NCBI GenBank assembly: GCA_016521575.1
Contig: JAEKDP010000006.1
Coordinates: forward strand, 62,001-126,000
Source of the DNA: Rhodobacteraceae bacterium F11138
GTDB taxonomy: Bacteria > Pseudomonadota > Alphaproteobacteria > Rhodobacterales > Rhodobacteraceae
Direction: 5' to 3'
DNA length: 64,000 nt
The position numbers and the translations under genes were made by a program. Shown piece by piece: positions 19,952-28,469 of this stretch. Within the stretch, counting starts at the first letter, position 1; each line of letters opens with the position of its first letter. The notes beneath the pieces were generated by a model that saw only the letters and a program-made list of their open reading frames with translations, did no database searches and was not told where the DNA came from.

Positions 19952-20734
19952 TCAGAACCTCAACGACAGGCAGGACATGCCGCCGTCCAGCTTGGCGCAT
20001 TCGCTGTTGCCGATCTCGCGCACATCGTATCCGGACGCGCGCAGGGTGGCGGCCGTACCGGGAAAACCCGCCGGCATCAGCACGAATTGGTTGAACCGGA
20101 TCGCATTGGCAGCCGCGTCTTCGCCCGGCGCTGTGTGAATAACGCGGTAGCCGTCAAAACAACCCGTATCCGCCAGCCGCCGGGTGGCCAGGATGGTTTG
20201 ACCGTCCAGCAATGAGCAATCGGTCTTGAAATGCAGGACACCTTCGGGCGTATGGACTTCGCGCACCGTATGCCCCCAGCGCGCGACCAGCTTTGTCAGT
20301 TCGGCGATTCCGGCGCTGTCGGTGCGGGCCGAACGTCCGACCAGAATTTCACGCTCTGTGGTCAGGATGTCGCCGCCCTCGATGAAACCGGGGCCGCAGA
20401 TTTCAAGCACGTCGTCATATTGCGCGCGCAGGGTGGGGGCCATCTCGGCGACTTCACCGCGCCGGGACTCGGCCCCCGGCCGCATCAGAACAACCCCCTG
20501 GGGCAGACAAAGGGCGGTGTCCTCGACGAACACCGCGTCTGGAAACGCTTCGAGCGGTGGCAGTTCAATCACCTGGGCACCCGTTTCTCGCAATGTCGCG
20601 ACATAGTCCGCATGATGTTGCAGCATCAGGTTCAGGTCAGGCGTGCCAAGGTCTTCGGCCCGCAGCCCGTCAACGATGCTGCCACCGGGTTTGCGGGTGA
20701 TCGCGCGGGTGAACTCAAAGGACGGGTTCGGCAT
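19952..20734 (-). CDS. ddaH: Dimethylarginine dimethylaminohydrolase (dimethylargininase) family
   Basis: A 260-residue guanidine-modifying enzyme that by family hydrolyses N-omega-methylated arginines to citrulline and (di)methylamine. The fold is seen in FTRAITRKPGGSIVDGLRAED at the N-terminus, then LPDAVFVEDTA-like text (FPDAVFVEDTALCLP), GPGFIEGGDIL, LHFKTDCSLLD with the catalytic His, and the C-terminal NSECAKLDGGMSCLSLRF carrying the nucleophilic Cys. The start at 20734 gives MPNPSFEF after GAGG. It is divergent from an amino-acid ABC transporter across 140 bases. Arginine deiminase or related amidinohydrolases are the main alternatives. Confidence 0.88.
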   Translation of the reverse strand: MPNPSFEFTRAITRKPGGSIVDGLRAEDLGTPDLNLMLQHHADYVATLRETGAQVIELPPLEAFPDAVFVEDTALCLPQGVVLMRPGAESRRGEVAEMAPTLRAQYDDVLEICGPGFIEGGDILTTEREILVGRSARTDSAGIAELTKLVARWGHTVREVHTPEGVLHFKTDCSLLDGQTILATRRLADTGCFDGYRVIHTAPGEDAAANAIRFNQFVLMPAGFPGTAATLRASGYDVREIGNSECAKLDGGMSCLSLRF

Positions 20735-20822
20735 TCTTGACCTCGGGCAGGAATTGATACCGTCACATGTTTCAAAATTCATCCGAAACAGCAAGTGCGC
20801 TGTGATTGGTCCAAATAACCGC

Positions 20823-20852
20823 TTGCATCCGCTGCGCGATCTTTCCCTAATA
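20823..20852 (+). promoter_or_regulatory. Weak candidate promoter of the ABC transporter operon
   Basis: TTGCAT (20823-20828) and CTAATA (20847-20852) are separated by 18 bases and end 22 bases ahead of the ATP-binding-protein start. It is the best pair in the divergent spacer with ddaH, but the -10 is imperfect. Confidence 0.3.
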
Positions 20853-20874
20853 GGCCCACCATCCGGAGACCCGA

Positions 20875-21675
20875 ATGACCGTTCAAACCGCTCAGGACAC
20901 CGGCGCAACCGGTGTCGCATCCAAAGATGAAGCCATCCGGATCGACAAGCTGCACAAATCCTTTGGCCAGCTCGAAGTGCTCAAGGGGGTGTCACTGGTG
21001 GCGCACAAGGGCGATGTGGTGGCCATCATAGGCGGCAGTGGTTCGGGCAAATCCACCCTCCTGCGCTGTGTGAATTTTCTGGAAACGCCCAGCAGCGGCC
21101 GTATCGTTCTGGGGGGTGAAGAGATCGCGATGCGCCCGGACGGCACGCCGGTGAGCCGAAAGCAGATTGAAAAGGCCCGCACCCGGCTGGGTATGGTGTT
21201 TCAGTCCTTCAATCTTTGGACGCATCGCACCCTGATGGAAAATGTGATCGAAGTGCCGGTGCATGTGCTGGGGCTGCCGCGGGCCGAAGCCGTGGCGCGG
21301 GCCGAGAAACTTCTGGCGCGGGTCGGGTTGTCGGCCAAGACCGATACCTATCCGGCGTTTCTGTCCGGGGGGCAGCAGCAGCGCGCGGCGATCGCGCGAG
21401 CCTTGGCGATCGAACCCAGCGTGATGCTGTTTGACGAACCGACCAGCGCGCTGGACCCGGAACTGGTGGGCGAGGTCCTGTCGGTGATCCGTGACCTGGC
21501 CGCAGAGGGCCGCACCATGCTGCTGGTGACCCACGAGATGAAATTCGCGCGTGAGGTTGCCACCCATGTCATCTATCTGCACAACGGGGTGGTCGAAGAA
21601 CAAGGCCCGCCCGAACAGGTGTTCGGAAATCCGCAATCGGATCGGCTGAAACAGTTTCTGAAATCCGTTGCATAG
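20875..21675 (+). CDS. Polar amino-acid ABC transporter, ATP-binding protein
   Basis: Cytoplasmic ATPase (266 residues) of a polar amino-acid uptake transporter of the HisP/GlnQ type. Walker A GGSGSGKST is at 53-61, the Q-loop region in VFQSFNLWTHRT, the ABC signature LSGGQQQR from residue 163, Walker B VMLFDEPTSALDPE from 183, and the switch His in LLVTHEM. Followed by a binding protein and two permeases, so the whole uptake system is present. It is divergent from ddaH, which makes arginine-like or methylated-arginine substrates a reasonable guess. Confidence 0.96.
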   Translation: MTVQTAQDTGATGVASKDEAIRIDKLHKSFGQLEVLKGVSLVAHKGDVVAIIGGSGSGKSTLLRCVNFLETPSSGRIVLGGEEIAMRPDGTPVSRKQIEKARTRLGMVFQSFNLWTHRTLMENVIEVPVHVLGLPRAEAVARAEKLLARVGLSAKTDTYPAFLSGGQQQRAAIARALAIEPSVMLFDEPTSALDPELVGEVLSVIRDLAAEGRTMLLVTHEMKFAREVATHVIYLHNGVVEEQGPPEQVFGNPQSDRLKQFLKSVA

Positions 21676-21706
21676 ACAACGGGACATATAACAGGGAGAA
21701 AAATCT

Positions 21707-22480
21707 ATGAAATTCAAGCATATCCTGACAGCGGGTCTGACCGCGATGGTGGTTGCCGCCGGTGGGGCCAAGGCCGAAGAGGTCAAGATCGGCATCGCCG
21801 CCGAACCCTATCCGCCCTTTGCCGCGCCCGATGCGGCGGGCAATTGGGTCGGTTGGGAGATCGAGATCATCCAGGCGGTCTGTGCCGCAGCTGAGCTGGA
21901 CTGTGCGATCACCCCGGTCGCCTGGGACGGGATCATCCCGTCGCTGACCGGTCAGCAGATCGACGCGATCATGGCGTCGATGTCGATCACGGATGAAAGG
22001 ATGAAAACCATCGATTTCTCCGATCCCTATTACAACACGCCCGCCGTGATCGTGGCGGACAAATCGATGGATATCGCGTCCACGCCAGAGTCCCTGAGCG
22101 GCAAGATCCTGGGGGTTCAGGCGTCGACCACCCATCAGGCCTATGCCCAGGCGCATTTTGAAGGCGACACCGAACTGCGTATCTATCAGACCCAGGACGA
22201 GGCCAATCAGGACCTGATTGCCGGGCGGATCGACGCGACACAGGCCGACAGTATCGCGATGGCGGATTTTGTTGCCAGCGACGCCGGGGCCTGCTGCGAA
22301 ATCAAGGGCGCGGTGGCCAAGGACGATGCGATCCTGGGCAAGGGTGTCGGTGCCGGCGTCCGCAAGGGCGACGATGCGCTGCGCGAGGCTCTGAACGCCG
22401 GAATTGCGGCGGTTCTGGCCGATGGCACCCATGAAAAGATCACCGCCAAGTATTTCACCACCAGCATCTACAGCGAATAG
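21707..22480 (+). CDS. Polar amino-acid ABC transporter, periplasmic binding protein
   Basis: A 257-residue solute-binding protein of the family-3 (HisJ/ArgT-like) class. A signal peptide with the hydrophobic stretch ILTAGLTAMVVAAGG is cut after about Ala23. Family landmarks are EPYPPFAAPDAAGNWVGWEIE, CAAAELDCAITPVAWDGIIP and MASMSITDERMKTIDFSDPYY. Acts in the periplasm and hands the ligand to the two permeases encoded next. The start follows AGGGAG. Ligand not provable from sequence; Lys/Arg/ornithine-type is usual for this sequence pattern. Confidence 0.95.
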   Translation: MKFKHILTAGLTAMVVAAGGAKAEEVKIGIAAEPYPPFAAPDAAGNWVGWEIEIIQAVCAAAELDCAITPVAWDGIIPSLTGQQIDAIMASMSITDERMKTIDFSDPYYNTPAVIVADKSMDIASTPESLSGKILGVQASTTHQAYAQAHFEGDTELRIYQTQDEANQDLIAGRIDATQADSIAMADFVASDAGACCEIKGAVAKDDAILGKGVGAGVRKGDDALREALNAGIAAVLADGTHEKITAKYFTTSIYSE

Positions 22481-22489
22481 GTCTGCCCG

Positions 22490-23242
22490 GTGGAAGGTCT
22501 TGTCGAGGCGCTTGGCCTGACCAGTACCTTTGAGCTGTTGTCCTTGTCCCCCCCCGGCTGGGGGGGCAACCTGTTGCGCGGTCTGATGAATTCTCTGCAG
22601 ATCGCGTTTGGTGCTTTTGGCTTTGGACTGGTGATCGGGCTGTTCGGCGCCTATGGCAAGCTTTACGGCGGCCCGGTCATCCGCGATCTGCTGGCCGTCT
22701 ATACCACGGTTGTGCGCGCGGTGCCGGAATTGGTGCTGATCCTGATCCTCTACTATGTGGGCACCGATCTCATCAACAAGCTGGTGATGGGGTTTGGCGG
22801 CGAACGTGTCGAGATCAACGGCGTCGTGGCCGGGATCTGGGTGCTGGGAATCGTGCAGGGGGCCTATGCCACTGAAATCCTGCGCGGCGCGATTCTGGCG
22901 GTCCCGCCGGGGCAGATCGAGGCGGCGCGGGCCTTCGGCATGCCGCCGGTCATGCTGATGCGCCGTGTGACGATCCCCGCGATGATGTCCTTTGCCATTC
23001 CGGGCCTTGCGAACCTGTGGCTGATCGCGACCAAGGACACGGCCTTGCTGGCGATCGTGGGGTTCAACGAGCTGACGCTTGAAACCAAGCAGGCGGCGTC
23101 CAGCACGCGGGCCTATTTCACCTTTTTCCTTGCGGCGGGCGGGCTGTATCTGATCGTGACGCTGCTGTCCGGGCGTGTCTTCAAGCGTCTGGAAACCTGG
23201 GCCCGCAAGGGGCAGCCGTCGATGCGGCAGGCAAAGACATGA
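22490..23242 (+). CDS. Polar amino-acid ABC transporter, permease
   Basis: A 250-residue inner-membrane permease of the HisM/HisQ type. Several hydrophobic helices are seen, with the EAA loop in GQIEAARAFGMPPVMLMRRVTIP that contacts the ATPase. The start is GTG 22490, ten bases after the binding-protein stop; the Met is followed by EGLVEALGLTS. Its stop overlaps the next permease start (ATGA). Confidence 0.95.
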   Translation: MEGLVEALGLTSTFELLSLSPPGWGGNLLRGLMNSLQIAFGAFGFGLVIGLFGAYGKLYGGPVIRDLLAVYTTVVRAVPELVLILILYYVGTDLINKLVMGFGGERVEINGVVAGIWVLGIVQGAYATEILRGAILAVPPGQIEAARAFGMPPVMLMRRVTIPAMMSFAIPGLANLWLIATKDTALLAIVGFNELTLETKQAASSTRAYFTFFLAAGGLYLIVTLLSGRVFKRLETWARKGQPSMRQAKT

Positions 23243-24009
23243 AAGCCCTTCTGCAACCGCACCGGATCGTGATGATCCTTGTTGCCGTGGCTTTGGTGCT
23301 GTGGTGTGCGGTGTCCATGCAATGGGATTGGATCCCGAAATATGCCGATCTGGCTTTTCTGGGGCTTTGGCGCACGATCTGGATTCTGGTCGTGACCGCG
23401 GTTCTGGGCTTTCTGCTGGCGATCCCGCTTGGTTTGGCGCAGGCGATAGGCCCGTGGTATCTGGCGACACCGGCGCGGATGTTCTGTACTGTGATCCGCG
23501 GCACGCCGCTGCTGTTGCAGATCTGGCTGCTGTATTATGGGTTGGGCTCGCTGTTTCCGCAATTTCCCTGGATCCGCAGCAGCGAATTGTGGCCCTATCT
23601 GCGGCAGGCCTGGCCCTATGCGGTTCTGGCCCTGACCCTGTCCTATGCGGGCTATGAGGGCGAAGTGATGCGCGGCGCGTTCGCTGGCGTCGCCAAGGGG
23701 CAGGTCGAGGCGGCCAGGGCGTTCGGCATGCCGCGTTTCACAATGTTCCGGCGGATCTGGCTGCCACAGGCCATCCAGAGCGCGCTGCCGACGCTGGCCG
23801 GGGAAACCATTCTGCAACTCAAGGCCACACCTCTGGTGGCTTCGATTACCATCATCGAAATATACGCGGTCGCGTCGCGGGTGCGGCAGGATACGTTCAT
23901 CATCTACGAGCCGCTGTTGTTGCTGGCCTTGGTGTACATGGCCATAGCCGGGGTGATCACGCTGGCATTCCGGTGGCTGGAACGCCGGGTGCCGACCAGA
24001 AGCGTCTGA
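23239..24009 (+). CDS. Polar amino-acid ABC transporter, permease
   Basis: Second inner-membrane permease, 256 residues, with the EAA loop GQVEAARAFGMPRFTMFRRIWLP. Overlaps the preceding permease by four bases, so the two are translated together and probably form a heterodimer as in HisMQ. Last gene of the transporter operon. No clear terminator hairpin with a U-tract was seen before the tRNA genes. Confidence 0.95.
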   Translation: MKALLQPHRIVMILVAVALVLWCAVSMQWDWIPKYADLAFLGLWRTIWILVVTAVLGFLLAIPLGLAQAIGPWYLATPARMFCTVIRGTPLLLQIWLLYYGLGSLFPQFPWIRSSELWPYLRQAWPYAVLALTLSYAGYEGEVMRGAFAGVAKGQVEAARAFGMPRFTMFRRIWLPQAIQSALPTLAGETILQLKATPLVASITIIEIYAVASRVRQDTFIIYEPLLLLALVYMAIAGVITLAFRWLERRVPTRSV

Positions 24010-24188
24010 AGACAATCTGTTGATCCGTCAGCGCTTGTTTCTGCGGCACGGTCTTGCCGTCGCTGCGCGGACGTGGTCGCGGGGTGCATTTCTTTGGTCA
24101 GCGGTGTCGGAATACCCTTCGTTTGGCCCGTTTTCAGGTGGGGATCAGACGGGTCGAAGGAAAAGTGAGATTTTAACGCAAACCTGGC

Positions 24189-24217
24189 TTGACGGGGCAG
24201 GGTGCGCGCCATATTAC
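24189..24217 (+). promoter_or_regulatory. Sigma-70 promoter of the tRNA-Asp genes
   Basis: TTGACG (24189-24194) and TATTAC (24212-24217) are separated by exactly 17 bases and end 15 bases ahead of the first tRNA-Asp gene. Spacing and position fit a strong stable-RNA promoter. Confidence 0.7.
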
Positions 24218-24232
24218 CGCCTGACGCAGCGG

Positions 24233-24309
24233 GCGGTTGTAGCTCAGCTGGTTAGAGTGCCGGCCTGTCACGCCGGAGGTCGCGGGTTCGAGCCCCGTCA
24301 ACCGCGCCA
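24233..24309 (+). tRNA. tRNA-Asp (anticodon GTC), copy 1
   Basis: A 77-base cloverleaf. The acceptor stem pairs GCGGTTG with CAACCGC, followed by discriminator G and encoded CCA. The anticodon stem CCGGC/GCCGG holds the loop CTGTCAC with anticodon GTC at 24267-24269. The T-loop GGTTCGAGCCC is canonical. It is identical to copy 2, 48 bases downstream. Confidence 0.97.
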
Positions 24310-24357
24310 CTGCTGCGTTCCTGGCCGAGGATCACCGGCACGCCGAAAGGCAAATGC

Positions 24358-24434
24358 GCGGTTGTAGCTCAGCTGGTTAGAGTGCCGGCCTGTCACGCCG
24401 GAGGTCGCGGGTTCGAGCCCCGTCAACCGCGCCA
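24358..24434 (+). tRNA. tRNA-Asp (anticodon GTC), copy 2
   Basis: A second 77-base tRNA-Asp, identical to copy 1, with anticodon GTC at 24392-24394. It probably shares the upstream promoter. A short inverted repeat TGCAAA/TTTGCA (24445-24464) follows it and could be part of a terminator. No integrase or att-like remnant is seen at its 3' end. Confidence 0.97.
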
Positions 24435-24487
24435 CTTTCACCTTTGCAAAGACCCCGGTTTGCATGCGGCCGCACAGGGCAGGTGCA

Positions 24488-25321
24488 TCAATACCCATAT
24501 CCCAAAGCTGCTTCCTGATCCGGGTCGATCTGTGCCCGCAAGAAAGCCATATCCTCGGGTGAAAAATCCGCCGGTGTTGCCGGGCGGGACGGTATCGCGG
24601 GCTTGAAACGCGATCCCAGACGTTTGACCACGGGCCGGAAATCCGAATCCCGGTCTGGCAATGTCAGGGATCGGGTCAGCTGTTCGATTGTGGCCTGCGG
24701 TGCGTGCTGCAGGGTTTCCAGCCGCAGCACGGCACAGGTGCAGCCGCGATTGAGGTAGCTCAGCAACCCGGTCAACTTGGCCTGTCGCAGGGCAAAGAGG
24801 TTGACAAAGACGGTCCCGGCCACAGGATCCCGGTCCTGTTGTAACGGCTGTCCGACCAGCCCATTGGATTTATTGAAATACCGGGGCCGGTCAATGACGG
24901 TTTGCCAGGGCGCGCGCAGGAATGCCGCAAAGTCCAGCGTCTGCATGTCCGGCGTCGTATGCCAGGGCTTTGCGTGCATCGAGCGCGCCCAGTCCACCGC
25001 ATTGCGCACCACGCAAATCACGGCCAGATCTTGCGGGATGGCCAGTGACGACGGAAACCCGTGTTTCCAGCCCAGCACATCCGACGGCCTAAGTCCGGTG
25101 TTCCGGGCCAGAAGGCGGGTGGCAAGATTGGTGCCCGAAGACCGTTCCCCCAGGACCTGAAAACGGGTCGGGGTCCAAGCCGTGGGCTGAACATGCAGGC
25201 CGGATCTGGCGAAATCGGGGGAAAGCAGAACAGGTTCCTTTTTTCTGGGGGCGCAAAAGCGGTTACCGGGTGTTCTTGATTCTCTTGTACCGTTATTGTC
25301 GTGAATAGTTCGACAATTCAA
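24488..25321 (-). CDS. Sulfotransferase-like protein
   Basis: About 277 residues. VLGERSSGTNLATRLLARN resembles the 5'-phosphosulfate P-loop region of sulfotransferases, and a later VVRNAVDWARSMHAKPWH resembles the 3'-phosphate site (RxxxDWxxS). It would transfer sulfate from PAPS to a carbohydrate or lipid, but the assignment is by motif only. The frame opens at a TTG at 25321 and shows no ATG or GTG before the P-loop, so the true start is uncertain. It is divergent from a glycosyltransferase by 17 bases, which suggests a joint role in modifying a surface polymer. Confidence 0.6.
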   Translation of the reverse strand: MNCRTIHDNNGTRESRTPGNRFCAPRKKEPVLLSPDFARSGLHVQPTAWTPTRFQVLGERSSGTNLATRLLARNTGLRPSDVLGWKHGFPSSLAIPQDLAVICVVRNAVDWARSMHAKPWHTTPDMQTLDFAAFLRAPWQTVIDRPRYFNKSNGLVGQPLQQDRDPVAGTVFVNLFALRQAKLTGLLSYLNRGCTCAVLRLETLQHAPQATIEQLTRSLTLPDRDSDFRPVVKRLGSRFKPAIPSRPATPADFSPEDMAFLRAQIDPDQEAALGYGY

Positions 25322-25338
25322 ATGGCCGGGGCCAACTG

Positions 25339-26211
25339 ATGCAAACCGCTGCTGCGCTGACGATGGTGCGTGACGATACGTTCTTTCTGGCCCACTGGCT
25401 GCGGCATTACGGCGGGCTGTTCGGGCGCGAGAACTGTTTCGTGGTGAATCACGGGCGCGGGGATGCGGTTGCCGAACTGGCGCAGGGGTGCAATGTCATC
25501 GGCATTCCCGGCGATCCGCACCGCAATTTCGACATGAAACGATGGCGCATGTTGAACAATTTTGTCATGGGGCTGCGGTGTTACTACGATCATGTGATCG
25601 TCGGCGATGTGGACGAATTGGTGGTTCTGGATCCGGCTGCGGGTGTCGATCTGCCCGATTGGCTGCGCACGGTGCCGGCCAACCGGGTGTTGACCCCGCT
25701 GGGGCTGGAGGTGATCCATCGCACCGATTGCGAGCCTGAGCCCATAACAGACCGGGTTCTGGGGCCGCGCCGCCATGTGCGCCCGGCACCGCATTACTCC
25801 AAGCCTTGCGTTGTGTCTGTGGGCACCAAGATCGCCCGTGGCGGGCATTTTACCCAGTACGACAAGCTGCATACGCCCGAGCATCTGTATCTGCTGCATC
25901 TGAAATTCTGTGATCAGTCGGCCTATTCCGAAGCCATGGACCGGCGCAACGCGATGACGGTTCAGACCGGGGCCAGCGTCAAGGATGCGTCGATCGGGCG
26001 GCACTGGTTCACCGAAGCGCGCGGCGATGACGCGGACCTGTTCGCGGCGTTTCAGACGCTTGACATGCAGCACGGTTTTGATCCGGCACCGCTGCGCCGC
26101 CAGATGCATCTGACCTGGCGCGCGCGGGGCAATACCGGCTATTGGCAGTTCGATCGCCCGGAACTGAAAACCCAGTACCGGCTGCCCGAAAGATTTTGCG
26201 GGCTGGTGTGA
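25339..26211 (+). CDS. Glycosyltransferase family 2-like protein
   Basis: A 290-residue cytoplasmic glycosyltransferase of the Glyco_tranf_2_4/GT92-like group. The N-terminus TMVRDDTFFLAHWLRHYGGL is typical of this group, and DVDELVVLD near 90 supplies the metal-binding acidic motif. It has no membrane segment. The sugar donor and acceptor are unknown. It is next to, and divergent from, the sulfotransferase-like gene; both are probably part of a surface-polymer decoration locus. Confidence 0.8.
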   Translation: MQTAAALTMVRDDTFFLAHWLRHYGGLFGRENCFVVNHGRGDAVAELAQGCNVIGIPGDPHRNFDMKRWRMLNNFVMGLRCYYDHVIVGDVDELVVLDPAAGVDLPDWLRTVPANRVLTPLGLEVIHRTDCEPEPITDRVLGPRRHVRPAPHYSKPCVVSVGTKIARGGHFTQYDKLHTPEHLYLLHLKFCDQSAYSEAMDRRNAMTVQTGASVKDASIGRHWFTEARGDDADLFAAFQTLDMQHGFDPAPLRRQMHLTWRARGNTGYWQFDRPELKTQYRLPERFCGLV

Positions 26212-26227
26212 TGGCGGCGGCGGTGGC

Positions 26228-27004
26228 TCAGCGGCGGGCGGTCAGGCTGCGGCCTTGCGGGTCCGTCAGCACAAGTGCCCCGGTTTCGGTGAATTGAACC
26301 GTCACCTGCGTGTCCATGAACGACAGGAACGCATCTTCCTGCCGGGCGACGGCGGGAACGCAGGCCTTGCGTGTGACCGCGACCGGGCCAAAGGTCAGCG
26401 TGTCGTCCGCCTGCTCGTAGCTGCCGGTATACCGATTGCACCCGCCGCTGCCCGACACCCGTCCATCCCGTTCAAACGAAATCGTTGTCTGGGCAATGTC
26501 GATCACACCGTGCCCGTCGATGTCCTGGACGCGCCATTCACCGCCGGTCAACAGGTTCCCGCCCACAGTATCAGTCCCCGACACCTGGGTCAGGAAGAGT
26601 GTTCCGAAATCGGTGCTGGCCTGTTTCACGTCGACCGCGTGCACGGTGTCGGTGATCCAGTGCAGCCTGCCGTCCACCCCCGTGATCGACGCGCTCAGCG
26701 CATAGCTGTGACGCGGATCGAACAGATCGTTGACCACGGTCAGAGAGAACGGTATCGGCACCTGTTGACCGGGAAACGAGGCCCGGGCCATGATCCGCGA
26801 CGGCGCATCGGCCCGTGATATGTCGCGCAGAGACACGGTGACCGTGCTGTCCGGCACCAGCGCGATCTTTTGACGATAGCTGATCTGACCGGACACCGTG
26901 ACCGTGCGGTCCGCGTCTGCTTGGGCGATCGACGGGCTGGTCAGGGCGCAGATCGCGCAGAGCGCGGCAAATCCTGCTTTCAGTGATAGGGTCGAACCGG
27001 CCAT
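26228..27004 (-). CDS. YbaY-like and META-domain envelope protein
   Basis: A 258-residue exported protein. The signal segment LKAGFAALCAICALTSPSIAQA is cut near Ala26; there is no convincing lipobox. Residues ~30-125 resemble the YbaY (type III secretion pilotin-like) fold with VTVSGQISYRQKIALVPDS and PIPFSLTVV. The C-terminal ~110 residues resemble a META domain (GEWRVQDIDGHGVID, GSGGCNRYTGSYEQ, ACVPAVARQEDAFLSFM). Start at 27004 chosen for the signal peptide. Possibly outer-membrane or periplasmic; role unknown. Confidence 0.78.
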   Translation of the reverse strand: MAGSTLSLKAGFAALCAICALTSPSIAQADADRTVTVSGQISYRQKIALVPDSTVTVSLRDISRADAPSRIMARASFPGQQVPIPFSLTVVNDLFDPRHSYALSASITGVDGRLHWITDTVHAVDVKQASTDFGTLFLTQVSGTDTVGGNLLTGGEWRVQDIDGHGVIDIAQTTISFERDGRVSGSGGCNRYTGSYEQADDTLTFGPVAVTRKACVPAVARQEDAFLSFMDTQVTVQFTETGALVLTDPQGRSLTARR

Positions 27005-27092
27005 GGCGTGTCTCTTGCTTGCGGGAACTGTTGTCAGAGATGGGGCGTCGCGGTGGTTTTGCAACCGCACCGCCCCATGGCAAAGAGCCGCC

Positions 27093-28469
27093 CTAGCGCG
27101 CGCTCAGCGCATCCAGAACCCGCGCCCAGCTGCGGATACCCTTGTGAAAGCTTTCGACATCGTATTTCTCGTTGGGGGAATGGATCTGATCGTCGTCCTT
27201 GCCAAACCCGATCAGCATCGGTGTGGTGCCCAGGATGTTCTGAAAATGTCCTGCAATCGGGATCGACCCGCCGCAACCGATATAGGCCGCCGGGTCGGGC
27301 CATTCATCGCTCAGCGCCTGTCGGGCGGCTTCGAAGGCGGGCGCCGTGGTTTCGAACGCCCCGGCCCGGGATGCACCATGTCCCGTGAATTCAACGGTGC
27401 AATCGGGGGGCAGGGCATCGGTGACCATCTTGCGGAATGCCTGCCGGATGGCGTGCGGGTCCTGATCGCCGACCAGACGGAAACTGATCTTGGCGCTGGC
27501 CTTGGAGGGCAGCACGGTCTTGAACCCGTCGCCCGTATAGCCGCCGATGATGCCGTTGACCTCGCAGGTCGGGCGCGACCAGATCATCTCAAGCGGGGTG
27601 CGATCCTGTTCGCCCGCCGGTTGTGACAGACCGACATCGCCCAGGAAACGGGCGTGGTCGAAGGCCAAACCCTGCCATTGCGCGCGCAGTTCATCCGGCA
27701 GTTCGGGAACGCCGTCATAGAAACCGGGCACGGTGATGCGCCCGTTGTCATCGTGCAGCGAGGCGATAATGCGCGACAGCACGCGGATCGGGTTCATGGC
27801 CACGCCGCCATACATCCCGGAATGCAGGTCGCGCTCAGGCGCGGTGATGGTCAGTTCCTCGCCCAGCAGGCCGCGCAACATGGTGGTGATGGCGGGCACG
27901 CGGCTGTCAAACAGGCCGGTGTCGCATATCAGGGCCAGGTCGGATTTCAGTTCCTCGGCGTTCTCCTCCATGAACGGCACCAGGCTGGGAGAGCCGCTTT
28001 CCTCTTCGCCCTCCAGAAAGAAAGTCAGCTTGCAGGGCAGGGTGCCATGGACCGCCTTCCAGGCGCGGCAGGCTTCGACAAAGGTCATCAACTGCCCCTT
28101 GTCGTCCGCCGCCCCACGCGCCCGGATCACCGGTCCGGCGGAGGTTTCTTCGACCGCCGGGTCAAAGGGATCGCGATCCCACAGGTCAAGCGGATCAACG
28201 GGTTGGACGTCATAGTGACCGTAAAACAGCAGATGCGGGCCGGGGCCGTCCAGATGGCCCACCACCATGGGATGGCCGGGCGTCGGGCGCTTTTCCGTGG
28301 CAACGCCCAGATCAATCAGGTCTGCCACCAGCCAGTCCGCGGCAGCGTCACAATCGGCTTTGAAGGCCGGGTCGGTCGAAATCGACGGGATGCGCAGTAG
28401 GTTCATCAGCCTGTCAATGGACACGGGCAGGTCGGTATCGATGCGGTGCAGAACATCGTTCAGGGACAT
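27093..28469 (-). CDS. M20-family dipeptidase
   Basis: A 458-residue zinc metallopeptidase of the M20/M25/M40 family. It has the metal-ligand motif LLFYGHYDVQPVDPLDLWDRDPFDP, the catalytic Glu pair in FFLEGEEESGSPSL, and later DLHSGMYGGVAMNP. These enzymes act on short peptides in the cytoplasm. Two adjacent ATGs (28472 and 28469) both follow AAGGAG; 28469 has the better spacing. The neighbouring 0.6 kb spacer separates it from hemA. Other members act on N-acyl amino acids, so the exact substrate is open. Confidence 0.93.
   Translation of the reverse strand: MSLNDVLHRIDTDLPVSIDRLMNLLRIPSISTDPAFKADCDAAADWLVADLIDLGVATEKRPTPGHPMVVGHLDGPGPHLLFYGHYDVQPVDPLDLWDRDPFDPAVEETSAGPVIRARGAADDKGQLMTFVEACRAWKAVHGTLPCKLTFFLEGEEESGSPSLVPFMEENAEELKSDLALICDTGLFDSRVPAITTMLRGLLGEELTITAPERDLHSGMYGGVAMNPIRVLSRIIASLHDDNGRITVPGFYDGVPELPDELRAQWQGLAFDHARFLGDVGLSQPAGEQDRTPLEMIWSRPTCEVNGIIGGYTGDGFKTVLPSKASAKISFRLVGDQDPHAIRQAFRKMVTDALPPDCTVEFTGHGASRAGAFETTAPAFEAARQALSDEWPDPAAYIGCGGSIPIAGHFQNILGTTPMLIGFGKDDDQIHSPNEKYDVESFHKGIRSWARVLDALSAR

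Noticed and set aside
24435-24487. Integrase att site at the tRNA-Asp 3' end
   Set aside because: No repeat of the tRNA 3' end other than the tandem copy itself, and no integrase gene in the window.
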